A stretch of DNA of 64,000 bases, taken from assembly GCA_051984395.1 (NCBI GenBank), contig JBPYEZ010000123.1:7014-71013 (forward strand). Direction: 5' to 3'. Below are positions 47,142-55,210 of the stretch, in pieces (position 1 is the first letter of the stretch; each line of letters starts with the position of its first letter). The translations under genes were made by a program, and so were the position numbers. The DNA comes from AC-9 sp051984395 (GTDB lineage Bacteria; Actinomycetota; Acidimicrobiia; Acidimicrobiales; AC-9). The notes beneath the pieces were generated by a model. The model was not told where the DNA came from. It worked only from the letters and a program-made list of their open reading frames with translations, and did no database searches.

Positions 47142-48596
47142 TCAGCAGGCGCGGGGATCCCAGGGCGGCAGGGCGGCCGGTGCCGGTGCGGGTGCCGGTG
47201 CGGGGGCCGGTGCTGCGGCCGCCGTCCCCGTGATGCCGGAGAACGAGGTCCCGGTGACCAGGGCCACGTCGGCGCCCTGGAGGGCCGGATCCTGCTGGAT
47301 GCTGGCGCCACCGCCGACCCGACCCTGGAGGAGCTGGGCTGCCTGCTGCTTCCCGGGTGCGTACAGCACCTGGGAGGTCGTGGTGTGGGTGCCGGCGGCA
47401 TTCCCCGTCCCGGCGACCACGAAGCCCGCCGACCTGAGCTCGGTGGCGGCGCGGGAGGCCTGCTCGGCCGCGCCCGAGCCGTTGAGCACCTGCACCTTCA
47501 CGCTGGCCGGCGCCACGGGAGGCGGCGCCGGCGCGCTCGGGGCCGCCGGCTGCACCGGCTTGGGCGGGTTGAGGAACTGCTGGACGGTCTGCTGGCCCCC
47601 CGGCTGGTCGAGGCGCAGCACGTCCCCGAGCTTGGGGAGCACCTCGGGCGTCGTGGGCAGTGTGTAGGTGGGCAGGTTGTTCGGGCTCAGCGACCGGAAC
47701 CGCATGGCGAGCCCCAGGATGTCGTTGGTCGACAGCTTGTTGTCGATGGTCACGTCGTGGACCGCGGAGCTGATGATCGAGTTGGCGGTGATCGGGTTGT
47801 GTATCCCGGCCGAGATGGACTTGGCCATGAGGATCCGGATGAAGGTGTGCTGACGGCGGATGCGGCTCAGGTCGCCGTTGCCGTCGTAGTGCCATGACCC
47901 GTCGGCGAAGTACTGGTAGTCGCGGGAGCGGGCCATGGAGAGGGCCGCCGCCCCGTTCAGGTGCTGACAGCCCGCCTTGGTGATGTTCAGGCCCGAGAAT
48001 GCGTCCTTGGCCGGGTCGGGGAAGTTCACGTCGATGCCGCCCACCGCGTTCACCAGGCCCTGGAAGCCGTCGAAGTTCATCGACACGAAGTGGTGGATGG
48101 GGATCCCGAGGTCGGCCTGGATCGTCTGGATCAGCTGCTGGGGACCGTTTCCGAAGCTCGAGTTGATGCGGTCCGTCCGGTTGGTGCCGGCGATGGGGAC
48201 GAGCAGATCGCGGGGGATCGACAGCACCGACGCCTGATTGGAGCCGGCATCGATGTGCAGGACCATGGTGACGTCGCTGCGCTGACCGGCGGTGGCGGCG
48301 GAGCCCCCGAAGGCGCTGTTGGCGTTCGGGTCGGTCAGTCCCGAGCGAGAGTCGGAGCCGACGACGAGGATGTTGGTGGGCCCGTTGGTCGCCGGCGTCA
48401 GGCCGGGAATGTCGACCGAGTTGATCTCCCCCAGGCGGAGCTTCACGTAGAGGTACCCGAGAGCGGTCGCCAACACGATGGCGGCGACGGCGACGTTGCC
48501 GCCGATCAGTACGCGTCGTGGCCACCGGCGCGCACCAATGTGTCGAGGCCGGGTGGCCGGGCGCTCGGGAGCGACCGTGTCGCCTCGGGTGGCCAC
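47142..48596 (-). CDS. LytR-CpsA-Psr (LCP) family wall-polymer ligase
   Basis: About 484 residues. A basic N-terminus and one anchor helix (about 28-50) precede the LCP domain: NILVVGSDSRSGL, SDVTMVLHID, VLSIPRDLLVPI, DRINSSFGNG, DFVNAVGGID-like NAVGGIDVNFP and DLSRIRRQHTFIR. A LytR_C domain follows (about 370-460), then an Ala/Pro-rich end. It probably links the polymer made by this operon to peptidoglycan, like Lcp1 (Rv3267) beside rmlD in mycobacteria. GTG 48596 sits just behind a -10 box, suggesting leaderless expression; ATG 48632 is the alternative. Confidence 0.88.
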   Translation of the reverse strand: MATRGDTVAPERPATRPRHIGARRWPRRVLIGGNVAVAAIVLATALGYLYVKLRLGEINSVDIPGLTPATNGPTNILVVGSDSRSGLTDPNANSAFGGSAATAGQRSDVTMVLHIDAGSNQASVLSIPRDLLVPIAGTNRTDRINSSFGNGPQQLIQTIQADLGIPIHHFVSMNFDGFQGLVNAVGGIDVNFPDPAKDAFSGLNITKAGCQHLNGAAALSMARSRDYQYFADGSWHYDGNGDLSRIRRQHTFIRILMAKSISAGIHNPITANSIISSAVHDVTIDNKLSTNDILGLAMRFRSLSPNNLPTYTLPTTPEVLPKLGDVLRLDQPGGQQTVQQFLNPPKPVQPAAPSAPAPPPVAPASVKVQVLNGSGAAEQASRAATELRSAGFVVAGTGNAAGTHTTTSQVLYAPGKQQAAQLLQGRVGGGASIQQDPALQGADVALVTGTSFSGITGTAAAAPAPAPAPAPAPAALPPWDPRAC

Positions 48597-48601
48597 AGCG
48601 A

Positions 48602-48607
48602 AAATTA
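48602..48607 (-). promoter_or_regulatory. Probable -10 box for the envelope operon
   Basis: On the minus strand TAATTT lies five bases before GTG 48596, in the only A/T-rich patch for hundreds of bases. The spacing fits a leaderless transcript beginning at or next to the start codon. No matching -35 hexamer is clear. Confidence 0.4.
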
Positions 48608-48690
48608 GGGTACCAGCGGCCAGACCGGGCATTAGCGCGGGTCGTCGCCAGCAACGAACGACTACCTGGTCGCGGTGGTCGACGGCCTCG

Positions 48691-49896
48691 TCAGGCCACG
48701 GGCAACCCCAGGCTGCGCCCGATCACCAGGCGTTGGACCTCGCTCGTGCCCTCGCCGATCTCCAGGATCTTGGCGTCGCGGTAGTAGCGGGCAACCGGCG
48801 ACTCGTCGAGAAAGCCGGCTCCTCCGAAGATCTGGGTGGCCTCCCTGGTGGCGGCGACCGCAGCCTCGGTGGCATAGAGCTTGGCCATGGCGGCCGCCTG
48901 CTTGACCGGGCGGCCCTGGTCCTTGAGCCAGGCTGCCTTGTAGGTGAGCGTGCGGGCGCACTCGACCGCCACCGCCATGTCGGCCAGCTTGAAGGCGATG
49001 GCCTGATGGCGTCCGATGGGGCCGCCGAACGACTGGCGACTGCTGGCGTGGGCGAGCGACTGCTCGAGGCAGGCCTGGGCCAGGCCGACGGCCAGGGCGG
49101 CGATAGCGATGCGCCCGCCGTCGAGGATGGCCAGGAACTGGGCCAGGCCCTGGCCCTGCCCACCGAGCAGGTGGTCCGACGGCACCCGGCAGCCGTCCAG
49201 GACCAGGCCGTGGGTATCGGACGCGTGCCAGCCCCTCTTGCGGTAGGGCGGCTCGACCACCAGTCCCGGCGTCCCCGCAGGCACCACGATGGCGCTGATC
49301 CCCTGGCGCTCCGGGCCTGCGTCGGCCTCGGGCGGACCCCCGGTGCCAGCCGGCGGCGCCGTCGGCTCGGTCCGGGCGGTGACGGTGATCAACGAGGTGA
49401 TCGGGGTCCCGGAGTTGGTGATGAAGGCCTTCGTGCCGTCGATGACCCACTCTCGACGGGAGGTGTCGAAGCGCCCTCTGGTGCGGGTGGCACCGGCGTC
49501 GCTGCCCGCGTCCGGCTCGGTCAGCCCGAAAGCGGCCAGGGCCTGGCCCGCGCACAGCGGCGGCAACCACCGGCGGCGCTGCTCGTCGGTCCCGAAGGAG
49601 AAGATCGGGTTGGCCCCCAGGCCGACCCCGGCCGAGAGCGTGATGGCCATCGACGAGTCGACCCGGCCGAGCTCCTCTACGGCCACGCAGAAGGTGGTGA
49701 AGTCGGCTCCCGATCCGCCGTACTCGACCGGGAACGGCAGCCCGAACAGCCCCAGCTCCCCCATGGCCAGCACGGTCTCGACGGGAAAATGGTGGGTGCG
49801 GTCCCACTCCTCGGCGTGGGGGGCGATCTCGCCCTCGGCGAAGTCCCGGACGACCTTGCGGAACGCCTGCTGCTCCTCGGAGAGCTCGAAGTCCAT
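48691..49896 (-). CDS. Acyl-CoA dehydrogenase
   Basis: 401 residues. The start is MDFELSEEQQAFRKVVRDF; the FAD region is AFGLTEPDAGSDAGATRTR; the dimer region is RQSFGGPIGRHQAIAFKLADM. The catalytic Glu382 is in the normal place in EIGEGTSEVQRLVIGR. It resembles mycobacterial FadE25, which also lies near birA. Eight bases separate it from birA upstream, so it is in the same transcript. ATG 49896 is supported by the conserved N-terminus. Confidence 0.92.
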   Translation of the reverse strand: MDFELSEEQQAFRKVVRDFAEGEIAPHAEEWDRTHHFPVETVLAMGELGLFGLPFPVEYGGSGADFTTFCVAVEELGRVDSSMAITLSAGVGLGANPIFSFGTDEQRRRWLPPLCAGQALAAFGLTEPDAGSDAGATRTRGRFDTSRREWVIDGTKAFITNSGTPITSLITVTARTEPTAPPAGTGGPPEADAGPERQGISAIVVPAGTPGLVVEPPYRKRGWHASDTHGLVLDGCRVPSDHLLGGQGQGLAQFLAILDGGRIAIAALAVGLAQACLEQSLAHASSRQSFGGPIGRHQAIAFKLADMAVAVECARTLTYKAAWLKDQGRPVKQAAAMAKLYATEAAVAATREATQIFGGAGFLDESPVARYYRDAKILEIGEGTSEVQRLVIGRSLGLPVA

Positions 49897-49903
49897 CGCT
49901 CCG

Positions 49904-50683
49904 TCAGCGTAGGTGAACGACGTCGCCAGCCGTGACGGTCCGCAGGCACACACCGACGTCGAGGAGCAGGTGTCCCTCGTCGGTCACATCGGCCACCGTC
50001 CCGGTGACCGTCTCGTCCGCCAGCTCGACACGCACGGCGCGGCCGACGCTGGTGCACCGCCGCCGGTACTCCGCGGCCTGGCCCAGCTGCCCACTCCGCT
50101 CGGCCAGGGCCCGGTACCGGTCCTCCAGGTTGGTGAGCAGGGCCACCAGCAGCTGGACGCGGTCCACCTCGTGGCCGGCCAGGTGGTCCAGTGCGACCGC
50201 CTCGTCCGCCAGCTCCGAGTCGTCCATTCGCTCCCCCCAGTTGACGTTCAGCCCGAGGCCAACCACCACGGCCCGGGCCCGGGGACCCTCGAGGTGCGTC
50301 TCGGCCAGGATGCCCCCGAGCTTCCGGGGTCCGACGACGAGGTCGTTGGGCCACTTGAGACCGGCCTCCACGCCCGCCTCCGCCTGACAGGCGTCGGCGG
50401 CGGCGAGCGCCATGATGGCGGTGAGCAGGTGCAGGCGCTCGAGCGGCAGCTCGGGTCGCAGCAGCACCGAGACGAGCAGGGAGGAGCCGGGCGGCGCCAC
50501 CCAGACCCGACCCAGACGGCCCCGTCCCGAGTCCTGGTGGTCCGCCACGACGACCGTCCCTTCCGGGGCGTCGGCCCGGGCCATCTCGAGCAGATGGCGG
50601 TTGGTCGAGCCGGTGGAGGGTAACCAACGGACATCGACGAACCGGGTGGTGGCCAGCTGTGATCTGGCGCCACCGTCGAGCAT
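49904..50683 (-). CDS. birA: Biotin--[acetyl-CoA-carboxylase] ligase
   Basis: About 259 residues. The ligase domain has STGSTNRHLLEMAR, the biotinyl-AMP loop DSGRGRLGRVW, LKWPNDLVV and GGILAE, and a C-terminal SH3-like domain (about 210-258). It lacks the N-terminal DNA-binding domain of E. coli BirA, so it is the monofunctional type. It attaches biotin to the carboxylase Lys encoded by the divergent gene. Start ATG 50683 is chosen because a TANNNT box ends seven bases upstream; ATG 50695 is in frame. Confidence 0.9.
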   Translation of the reverse strand: MLDGGARSQLATTRFVDVRWLPSTGSTNRHLLEMARADAPEGTVVVADHQDSGRGRLGRVWVAPPGSSLLVSVLLRPELPLERLHLLTAIMALAAADACQAEAGVEAGLKWPNDLVVGPRKLGGILAETHLEGPRARAVVVGLGLNVNWGERMDDSELADEAVALDHLAGHEVDRVQLLVALLTNLEDRYRALAERSGQLGQAAEYRRRCTSVGRAVRVELADETVTGTVADVTDEGHLLLDVGVCLRTVTAGDVVHLR

Positions 50684-50689
50684 CGCACT

Positions 50690-50700
50690 AACCATAGGTT
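50690..50700. promoter_or_regulatory. Compact bidirectional promoter between birA and the carboxylase gene
   Basis: AACCATAGGTT has perfect four-base arms (AACC/GGTT). Read on the plus strand it gives TAGGTT and on the minus strand TATGGT, both TANNNT boxes. It lies in the short gap between the two divergent start codons, so both genes appear to share one symmetric core. Confidence 0.4.
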
Positions 50701-50721
50701 GATGGCGTCGAAAGGTTTCCC

Positions 50722-52587
50722 GTGCTCACCAAGGTCCTGATCGCCAACCGCGGCGAGATCGCCGTCCGGGTCATCCGCACCTGTCGGGAGGTCGGCATCG
50801 CCACGGTCGCGGTGTACTCGGAGCTCGACCGCGAGGCGTTGCATGTCCGACTGGCGGACGAAGCCCATGCCCTGGGCGGCAAGACCGCCGCCGAGAGCTA
50901 CCTCAACACCGACGCCATTCTCGAGGCAGTGGCCAACAGCGGGGCCGACGGGGTGCATCCGGGCTACGGCTTCTTCTCGGAGAACGCCGACTTCGCCCGG
51001 GCGATCCAGGACCAGGGCGTGACGTTCATCGGACCTCCGCCGGCGGCCATCGAGATCATGGGCGACAAGATCAGCTCCCGGCGGGCGGCCGAGCAGGCCG
51101 GCGTCGCCGGTGTCCCCGGTCGCTCCAACCCGGTGACCGACCTCGACGAGATCGTCGACTTCGGCGAAGAGGTGGGCTGGCCGGTGGCCATCAAGGCCGC
51201 CTTCGGCGGCGGCGGACGCGGCATGAAGGTCGTCGAGCGGGCTGAGGACGCCCGGGATGCCATGGAGTCGGCCCAGCGGGAGGCCCAGGCGTACTTCGGA
51301 CGGCCGGAGATCTACCTCGAGCGCTACCTGAGCTGGCCCCGTCACGTGGAGATGCAGATCATCGCCGATGCTGGGGGCGAGACCGTGTGGCTCGGCGAGC
51401 GGGACTGCTCGTGCCAGCGGCGGCATCAGAAGCTGATCGAGGAGAGCCCGGCGCCGGACTTCCCCGACTTCATCCGCCAGGAGATGGGCGAAGCAGCGGT
51501 CAAGGTGGCACTGGCGTGCGGCTACGTGAACGCCGGCACGGTCGAGTTTCTCTACCAGGACCGGGAGTTCTACTTCCTCGAGATGAACACCCGTCTCCAG
51601 GTCGAGCACCCCGTCACCGAGATGGTGACCGGCGTCGACCTCGTCGCCCTCCAGCTGCAAGTCGCCGCCGGCGAGCCACTCGGGTTCAGCCAGCAGCAGG
51701 TGCAGCGCCGCGGTCACTCCATCGAATGCCGCATCAACGCCGAGGACCCCGCCCAGGGGCGCTTCCTGCCCGCGCCGGGCACCATCACCCGGCTGCACAC
51801 GGCCGACGGACCCGGCGTCCGGACCGATGCCGGCTACGCCGACGGCGACACGGTGAGCCAGTACTACGACAACCTCGTCGCCAAGGTCGTGACCTGGGGC
51901 CCCGATCGCGGTGCCGCTCGGCGCCGGATGATCCGGGCCCTCGAGGAGACCGAGATCGAGGGTGTGGCAACGAACATCCCCGCCCACCTTGCGATCCTCA
52001 CCCACCCCGACTTCGCCGCGTCCCGACACTCGACCCGCTGGGTGGAGGAGCGCCTCGACCTCTCACACGTGGCGTCGCCCCGGCCGGCGCCGCCCCAGCC
52101 GGTCGCGCCCACCCCGGCGGCCGGCGGCACCGCGCCCGAGGCTGGCGTGGCCGCGGCTGCCGCGACCAGCCAGACGCCGACCCAGAACGGGGAGGGCCGG
52201 GTGCTGCGGGAGGTGGAGGCCGAGGTCAACGGTCGCCGGTACGAGGTGAAGCTGTGGGTCCCGGAGCTGGCCGGGGCGTCGTCGACCGGGTCGCCCACTG
52301 GCGGCACCCTGAGCCGGGCCGCGCGGGCGACACCCGCGCGCAAGCCACCCCCTGGGGCGACAGGCGGGGCCGGGACGGGGACCATCACCGTGCCCATGCA
52401 GGGCACGATCGTCAAGGTCCTGGTGAAGGAGGGCGACGAGGTCGACGTCGGGCAGGCGGTGTGCGTGCTCGAGGCCATGAAGATGGAGAACAACATCAAC
52501 GCCGACCGGGCCGGGAGGGTGACCGAGATCAGAGTGGCCTCCGGCGATGCCGTCGGTCCCGGCGACGTGATCGCCGTGATCGAATAG
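50722..52587 (+). CDS. accA3: Biotin-dependent acyl-CoA carboxylase alpha subunit (BC plus BCCP)
   Basis: 621 residues. The biotin carboxylase part (1-450) begins VLIANRGEIAVRVIRTCRE, with the Gly-rich ATP lid AAFGGGGRGMK, then ERDCSCQRRHQKL, EMNTRLQVEHPVTEMVTG and the catalytic Arg region. A Pro/Ala linker (about 455-550) leads to the biotinyl domain. The biotin Lys587 is in EAMKMEN, 34 residues from the end. It carboxylates biotin for acetyl-CoA or propionyl-CoA carboxylation with a beta subunit not in this window. GTG 50722 has AAAGG six bases upstream. Confidence 0.94.
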   Translation: MLTKVLIANRGEIAVRVIRTCREVGIATVAVYSELDREALHVRLADEAHALGGKTAAESYLNTDAILEAVANSGADGVHPGYGFFSENADFARAIQDQGVTFIGPPPAAIEIMGDKISSRRAAEQAGVAGVPGRSNPVTDLDEIVDFGEEVGWPVAIKAAFGGGGRGMKVVERAEDARDAMESAQREAQAYFGRPEIYLERYLSWPRHVEMQIIADAGGETVWLGERDCSCQRRHQKLIEESPAPDFPDFIRQEMGEAAVKVALACGYVNAGTVEFLYQDREFYFLEMNTRLQVEHPVTEMVTGVDLVALQLQVAAGEPLGFSQQQVQRRGHSIECRINAEDPAQGRFLPAPGTITRLHTADGPGVRTDAGYADGDTVSQYYDNLVAKVVTWGPDRGAARRRMIRALEETEIEGVATNIPAHLAILTHPDFAASRHSTRWVEERLDLSHVASPRPAPPQPVAPTPAAGGTAPEAGVAAAAATSQTPTQNGEGRVLREVEAEVNGRRYEVKLWVPELAGASSTGSPTGGTLSRAARATPARKPPPGATGGAGTGTITVPMQGTIVKVLVKEGDEVDVGQAVCVLEAMKMENNINADRAGRVTEIRVASGDAVGPGDVIAVIE

Positions 52588-52606
52588 CGGCAACGAATAG
52601 CGGCAA
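52581..52606. repeat. 13-bp perfect tandem duplication across the carboxylase stop codon
   Basis: CGAATAGCGGCAA occurs twice in direct succession. The first copy contains the TAG stop of the carboxylase gene (52585-52587); the second carries the same TAG again in another phase. It looks like a recent slippage duplication. Confidence 0.85.
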
Positions 52607-52626
52607 CGGAGCGAAAGGGGGCCGCT

Positions 52627-53808
52627 ATGCCGGCCAGGGGGGACCAGGCGAGGTCGGATCGAAAGGGCGCCGCCCAGCATCAGCTCGACGCCCACCTCAC
52701 GGACCTGGTCGAGCTCAGTCACACCATCCACGAGCATCCCGAGCTGGCGTTCGAGGAGGAGCGGGCGGCGGCCTGGGTGGGCGAGTCGCTCACCACCGCC
52801 GGGTTCGACGTCGAGCGCGGTGTCTGTGACCTACCCACAGCCCTGATCGCCACCGCCGGCCGAGGACCGCTGGTCGTGGCCGTGTGCGCCGAGTACGACG
52901 CGCTTCCCGGCATCGGCCACGCCTGCGGGCACAACGTGATCGCCGCCTCGGCGGTCGGGGCAGGGCTCGCTCTGGCGTCGATGGCCGACGACCTCGGGAT
53001 CACGCTCAAGGTGATCGGCACGCCGGCCGAGGAGGGCGGCGGGGGCAAGATCTACATGCTCGAGCGCGGCGCCTTCGCCGGGGTCGACGCGGCGATGATG
53101 GTTCACCCCGGTCCGGCGGAGCTCATCCAGATGCCGTGCTTGGCCGTGTCGCACTTCGACGTCCACTACACGGGACGGGATGCGCACGCCTCGGCGTTCC
53201 CCGAAGCGGGCCTCAACGCCGCCGACGCCCTGACCGTGGCCCAGGTGGGCATCGGGCTGCTGCGCCAGCAGTTCCGGAGCCACGACCAGGTCCAGGGCAT
53301 CGTGACCAAGGGCGGCGACGCTCCCAACGTCATCCCTGCACACACCTCGGCCAAGTACTACGTACGCGCCGCCACGCTCGAGGCCCTGGAATCGCACGAG
53401 GCCAAGGTGCGCCGCTGTTTCGAGGCTGGTGCCCTAGCCACGGGGACCGACGTCGAGTTCGTCCAGCGGAGCCCGCGCTACTCCGAGTTCGTGCCCCACG
53501 CCGGCATGCAGGCGAGCTACCGCGCCAACGCCGAGGCCCTCGGGCGCAGGTTCCCCGAGGTGCCCAAGCAGGTCATGATGGCCTCGACCGACATGGCCAA
53601 CGTGTCGCTGGCAGTGCCGTCCATCCACCCGATGCTCGACATCGACTCCCTGCCTGCGGTGAACCACCAGCCCGAGTTCGCCGCCGCCGCCATCACGCCG
53701 ACCGCCGACCAGGCGCTGCGGGACGGCGCGCTCGCCATGGCCTGGACCATCGTGGACCTGGCCACCGACGACTCACTGCGAGCCGAGCTCGCCGGCAGCG
53801 CCGCCTGA
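52627..53808 (+). CDS. M20-family metal-dependent amidohydrolase (PM20D2/AbgB-like)
   Basis: 393 residues. The N-terminal catalytic part has LSHTIHEHPELAFEE, AEYDALPGIGHACGHN (metal His and the nearby Asp/Glu), TPAEEGGGGK with the catalytic Glu pair, and HPGP. The inserted dimer domain spans about 180-295. Members cleave amide bonds of N-acyl or aminobenzoyl-glutamate-type and dipeptide substrates; the substrate here is unknown. It follows the carboxylase gene by 39 bases, and ATG 52627 has AAAGGGGG about five bases upstream. Mycobacteria have similar genes (amiA1/amiB1) in this neighbourhood. Confidence 0.85.
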   Translation: MPARGDQARSDRKGAAQHQLDAHLTDLVELSHTIHEHPELAFEEERAAAWVGESLTTAGFDVERGVCDLPTALIATAGRGPLVVAVCAEYDALPGIGHACGHNVIAASAVGAGLALASMADDLGITLKVIGTPAEEGGGGKIYMLERGAFAGVDAAMMVHPGPAELIQMPCLAVSHFDVHYTGRDAHASAFPEAGLNAADALTVAQVGIGLLRQQFRSHDQVQGIVTKGGDAPNVIPAHTSAKYYVRAATLEALESHEAKVRRCFEAGALATGTDVEFVQRSPRYSEFVPHAGMQASYRANAEALGRRFPEVPKQVMMASTDMANVSLAVPSIHPMLDIDSLPAVNHQPEFAAAAITPTADQALRDGALAMAWTIVDLATDDSLRAELAGSAA

Positions 53809-53818
53809 TCCCTGGGAG

Positions 53819-55186
53819 CTACTCGGCCGCCTCGGCCAGAGCCTCGGCCAGGGCGGGGTGCACCAGGAGGCTCTCGCCGATGTCGGCGACCCGCAGGTGC
53901 GCGGTGACGGCCACGGCGATCACCGAGATCAGCTCGGCCGCCCGCTCCCCCACGATCGATCCACCCAGGACCACGCCCGTGGCCGGATCGGAGAGGATCT
54001 TCACGAACCCCCTCGCATCGCCGTCGATCAGGGCCCGGGCGTTGGCCGCGAAGGGGACCTTGGTCACCCTGATCTTGCGTCCGAGGGCGAAGGCCTCCGC
54101 CTCGGCCAGGCCCACGTCGGCGATCTCGGGCTCGGTGAAGATGGCGCTGGCCGCCTTGTCGTAGTCCAGGTGGCGGTGCTGGCGGGTGTGGAGGCCCATC
54201 ACGTGCTCGGCCACCTTGCGCCCCTGGGTTGACGCGACAGACGCCAGGGGGAGCTTGCCCGAGAGGTCGCCGGCCGCGTAGATGTGGCCCACGTTCGACT
54301 GGCAGTGCTGGTTCACCGGGACGTAGCCGCCCCCGTCGACTTCGACGCCTGCAGCGTCGAGTCCCAGGCCCTCGGAGTTGGGCACCGGCCCGATGGCCAA
54401 CAGCGCGTGCGATCCGTCGACCATGCGGCCGTCGTTGCACTCGACCACCACGCCGGCGTCCTTCACGCTCACGCCCGTCGCGCGCGCCCCCTTGTAGAGC
54501 ACGACGCCGGTGCTCAGGAAGTCCGCCTCCAGGGCGGCGGCGACCTCGGGGTCCTTGCCGGGGAGCACCTGCTGGCGGCTCACGATGAGGCTGACCTTGG
54601 AGCCGAAGGACCGGAACATGTGGACGAACTCGACGCCGGTCACCCCCGAGCCGATCACGACCAGATGCTCCGGCACCTCGGGAGGCGGGTAGGCCTGGCG
54701 CGTGATCAAGATCCGCCGACCGTCCACCTCGGCCCAGTCCGGCACCCGTGGTCGGCTGCCCGTGGACAGCAGCACGGCGTCCGCGTCCAGCTCCAGGATC
54801 CGGCCGTCGGACGTCTCGGCCACGACGTCGTGGGGCCCCTTGAGGCTGGCGCGGCCGCGTACGACGTGCACGTCCTGACTGGTGAGGAGGTCGGTCACCG
54901 ATCGCTCCAGGTAGCCGCTGATGACCCCGATTCGATCGGCCAGGGCGGGGATGTCGAGCGTGGCGCTGGTGCAGGTGAGCCCCAGGGCGTGGCCTCGCCT
55001 GGTCACGCCGATCACCCCGCCGGTGGCGATCATGGCCTTCGACGGGATGCAGTCCCACGGGTTGGCCGAGCCACCCATGACGTCGCGCTCGACCAGCGTC
55101 ACCTCGGCCCCGAGACGGGCGGCATGGGTGGCGGCCTGGATGCCCGCCGGGCCTCCCCCGATGATCACGAAACGCACCGGCACCAC
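53819..55186 (-). CDS. lpdA: LpdA-like flavoprotein disulfide-reductase homologue, probable quinone reductase
   Basis: 455 residues. The FAD motif is IIGGGPAGIQAATHAARLG and the second nucleotide site is VIGSGVTGVEF. The FAD/ribityl contact is IYAAGDLSG, followed by the C-terminal interface. The redox-active CxxxxC of this family is broken: the sequence GGSANPWDC keeps Cys46 but has Ala41 at the first position. The same change in mycobacterial LpdA (Rv3303c) goes with NAD(P)H:quinone reductase activity and loss of lipoamide dehydrogenase activity. It is convergent with the M20 gene, ten bases apart. Confidence 0.85.
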   Translation of the reverse strand: MVPVRFVIIGGGPAGIQAATHAARLGAEVTLVERDVMGGSANPWDCIPSKAMIATGGVIGVTRRGHALGLTCTSATLDIPALADRIGVISGYLERSVTDLLTSQDVHVVRGRASLKGPHDVVAETSDGRILELDADAVLLSTGSRPRVPDWAEVDGRRILITRQAYPPPEVPEHLVVIGSGVTGVEFVHMFRSFGSKVSLIVSRQQVLPGKDPEVAAALEADFLSTGVVLYKGARATGVSVKDAGVVVECNDGRMVDGSHALLAIGPVPNSEGLGLDAAGVEVDGGGYVPVNQHCQSNVGHIYAAGDLSGKLPLASVASTQGRKVAEHVMGLHTRQHRHLDYDKAASAIFTEPEIADVGLAEAEAFALGRKIRVTKVPFAANARALIDGDARGFVKILSDPATGVVLGGSIVGERAAELISVIAVAVTAHLRVADIGESLLVHPALAEALAEAAE

Positions 55187-55210
55187 CCCACGGTATCGGT
55201 CGTGGCGGTC

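Noticed and set aside
33239..48632. Horizontally acquired polysaccharide island
   Set aside because: No integrase, transposase, tRNA target, direct repeats or obvious base-composition break. Gene order matches a conserved actinobacterial neighbourhood.
45208..48654. 1148-codon minus-strand frame covering rfbD, rfbB and LCP regions
   Set aside because: Only its last 286 codons (rfbD) are real; the rest is a frame shadow of rfbB and the LCP gene.
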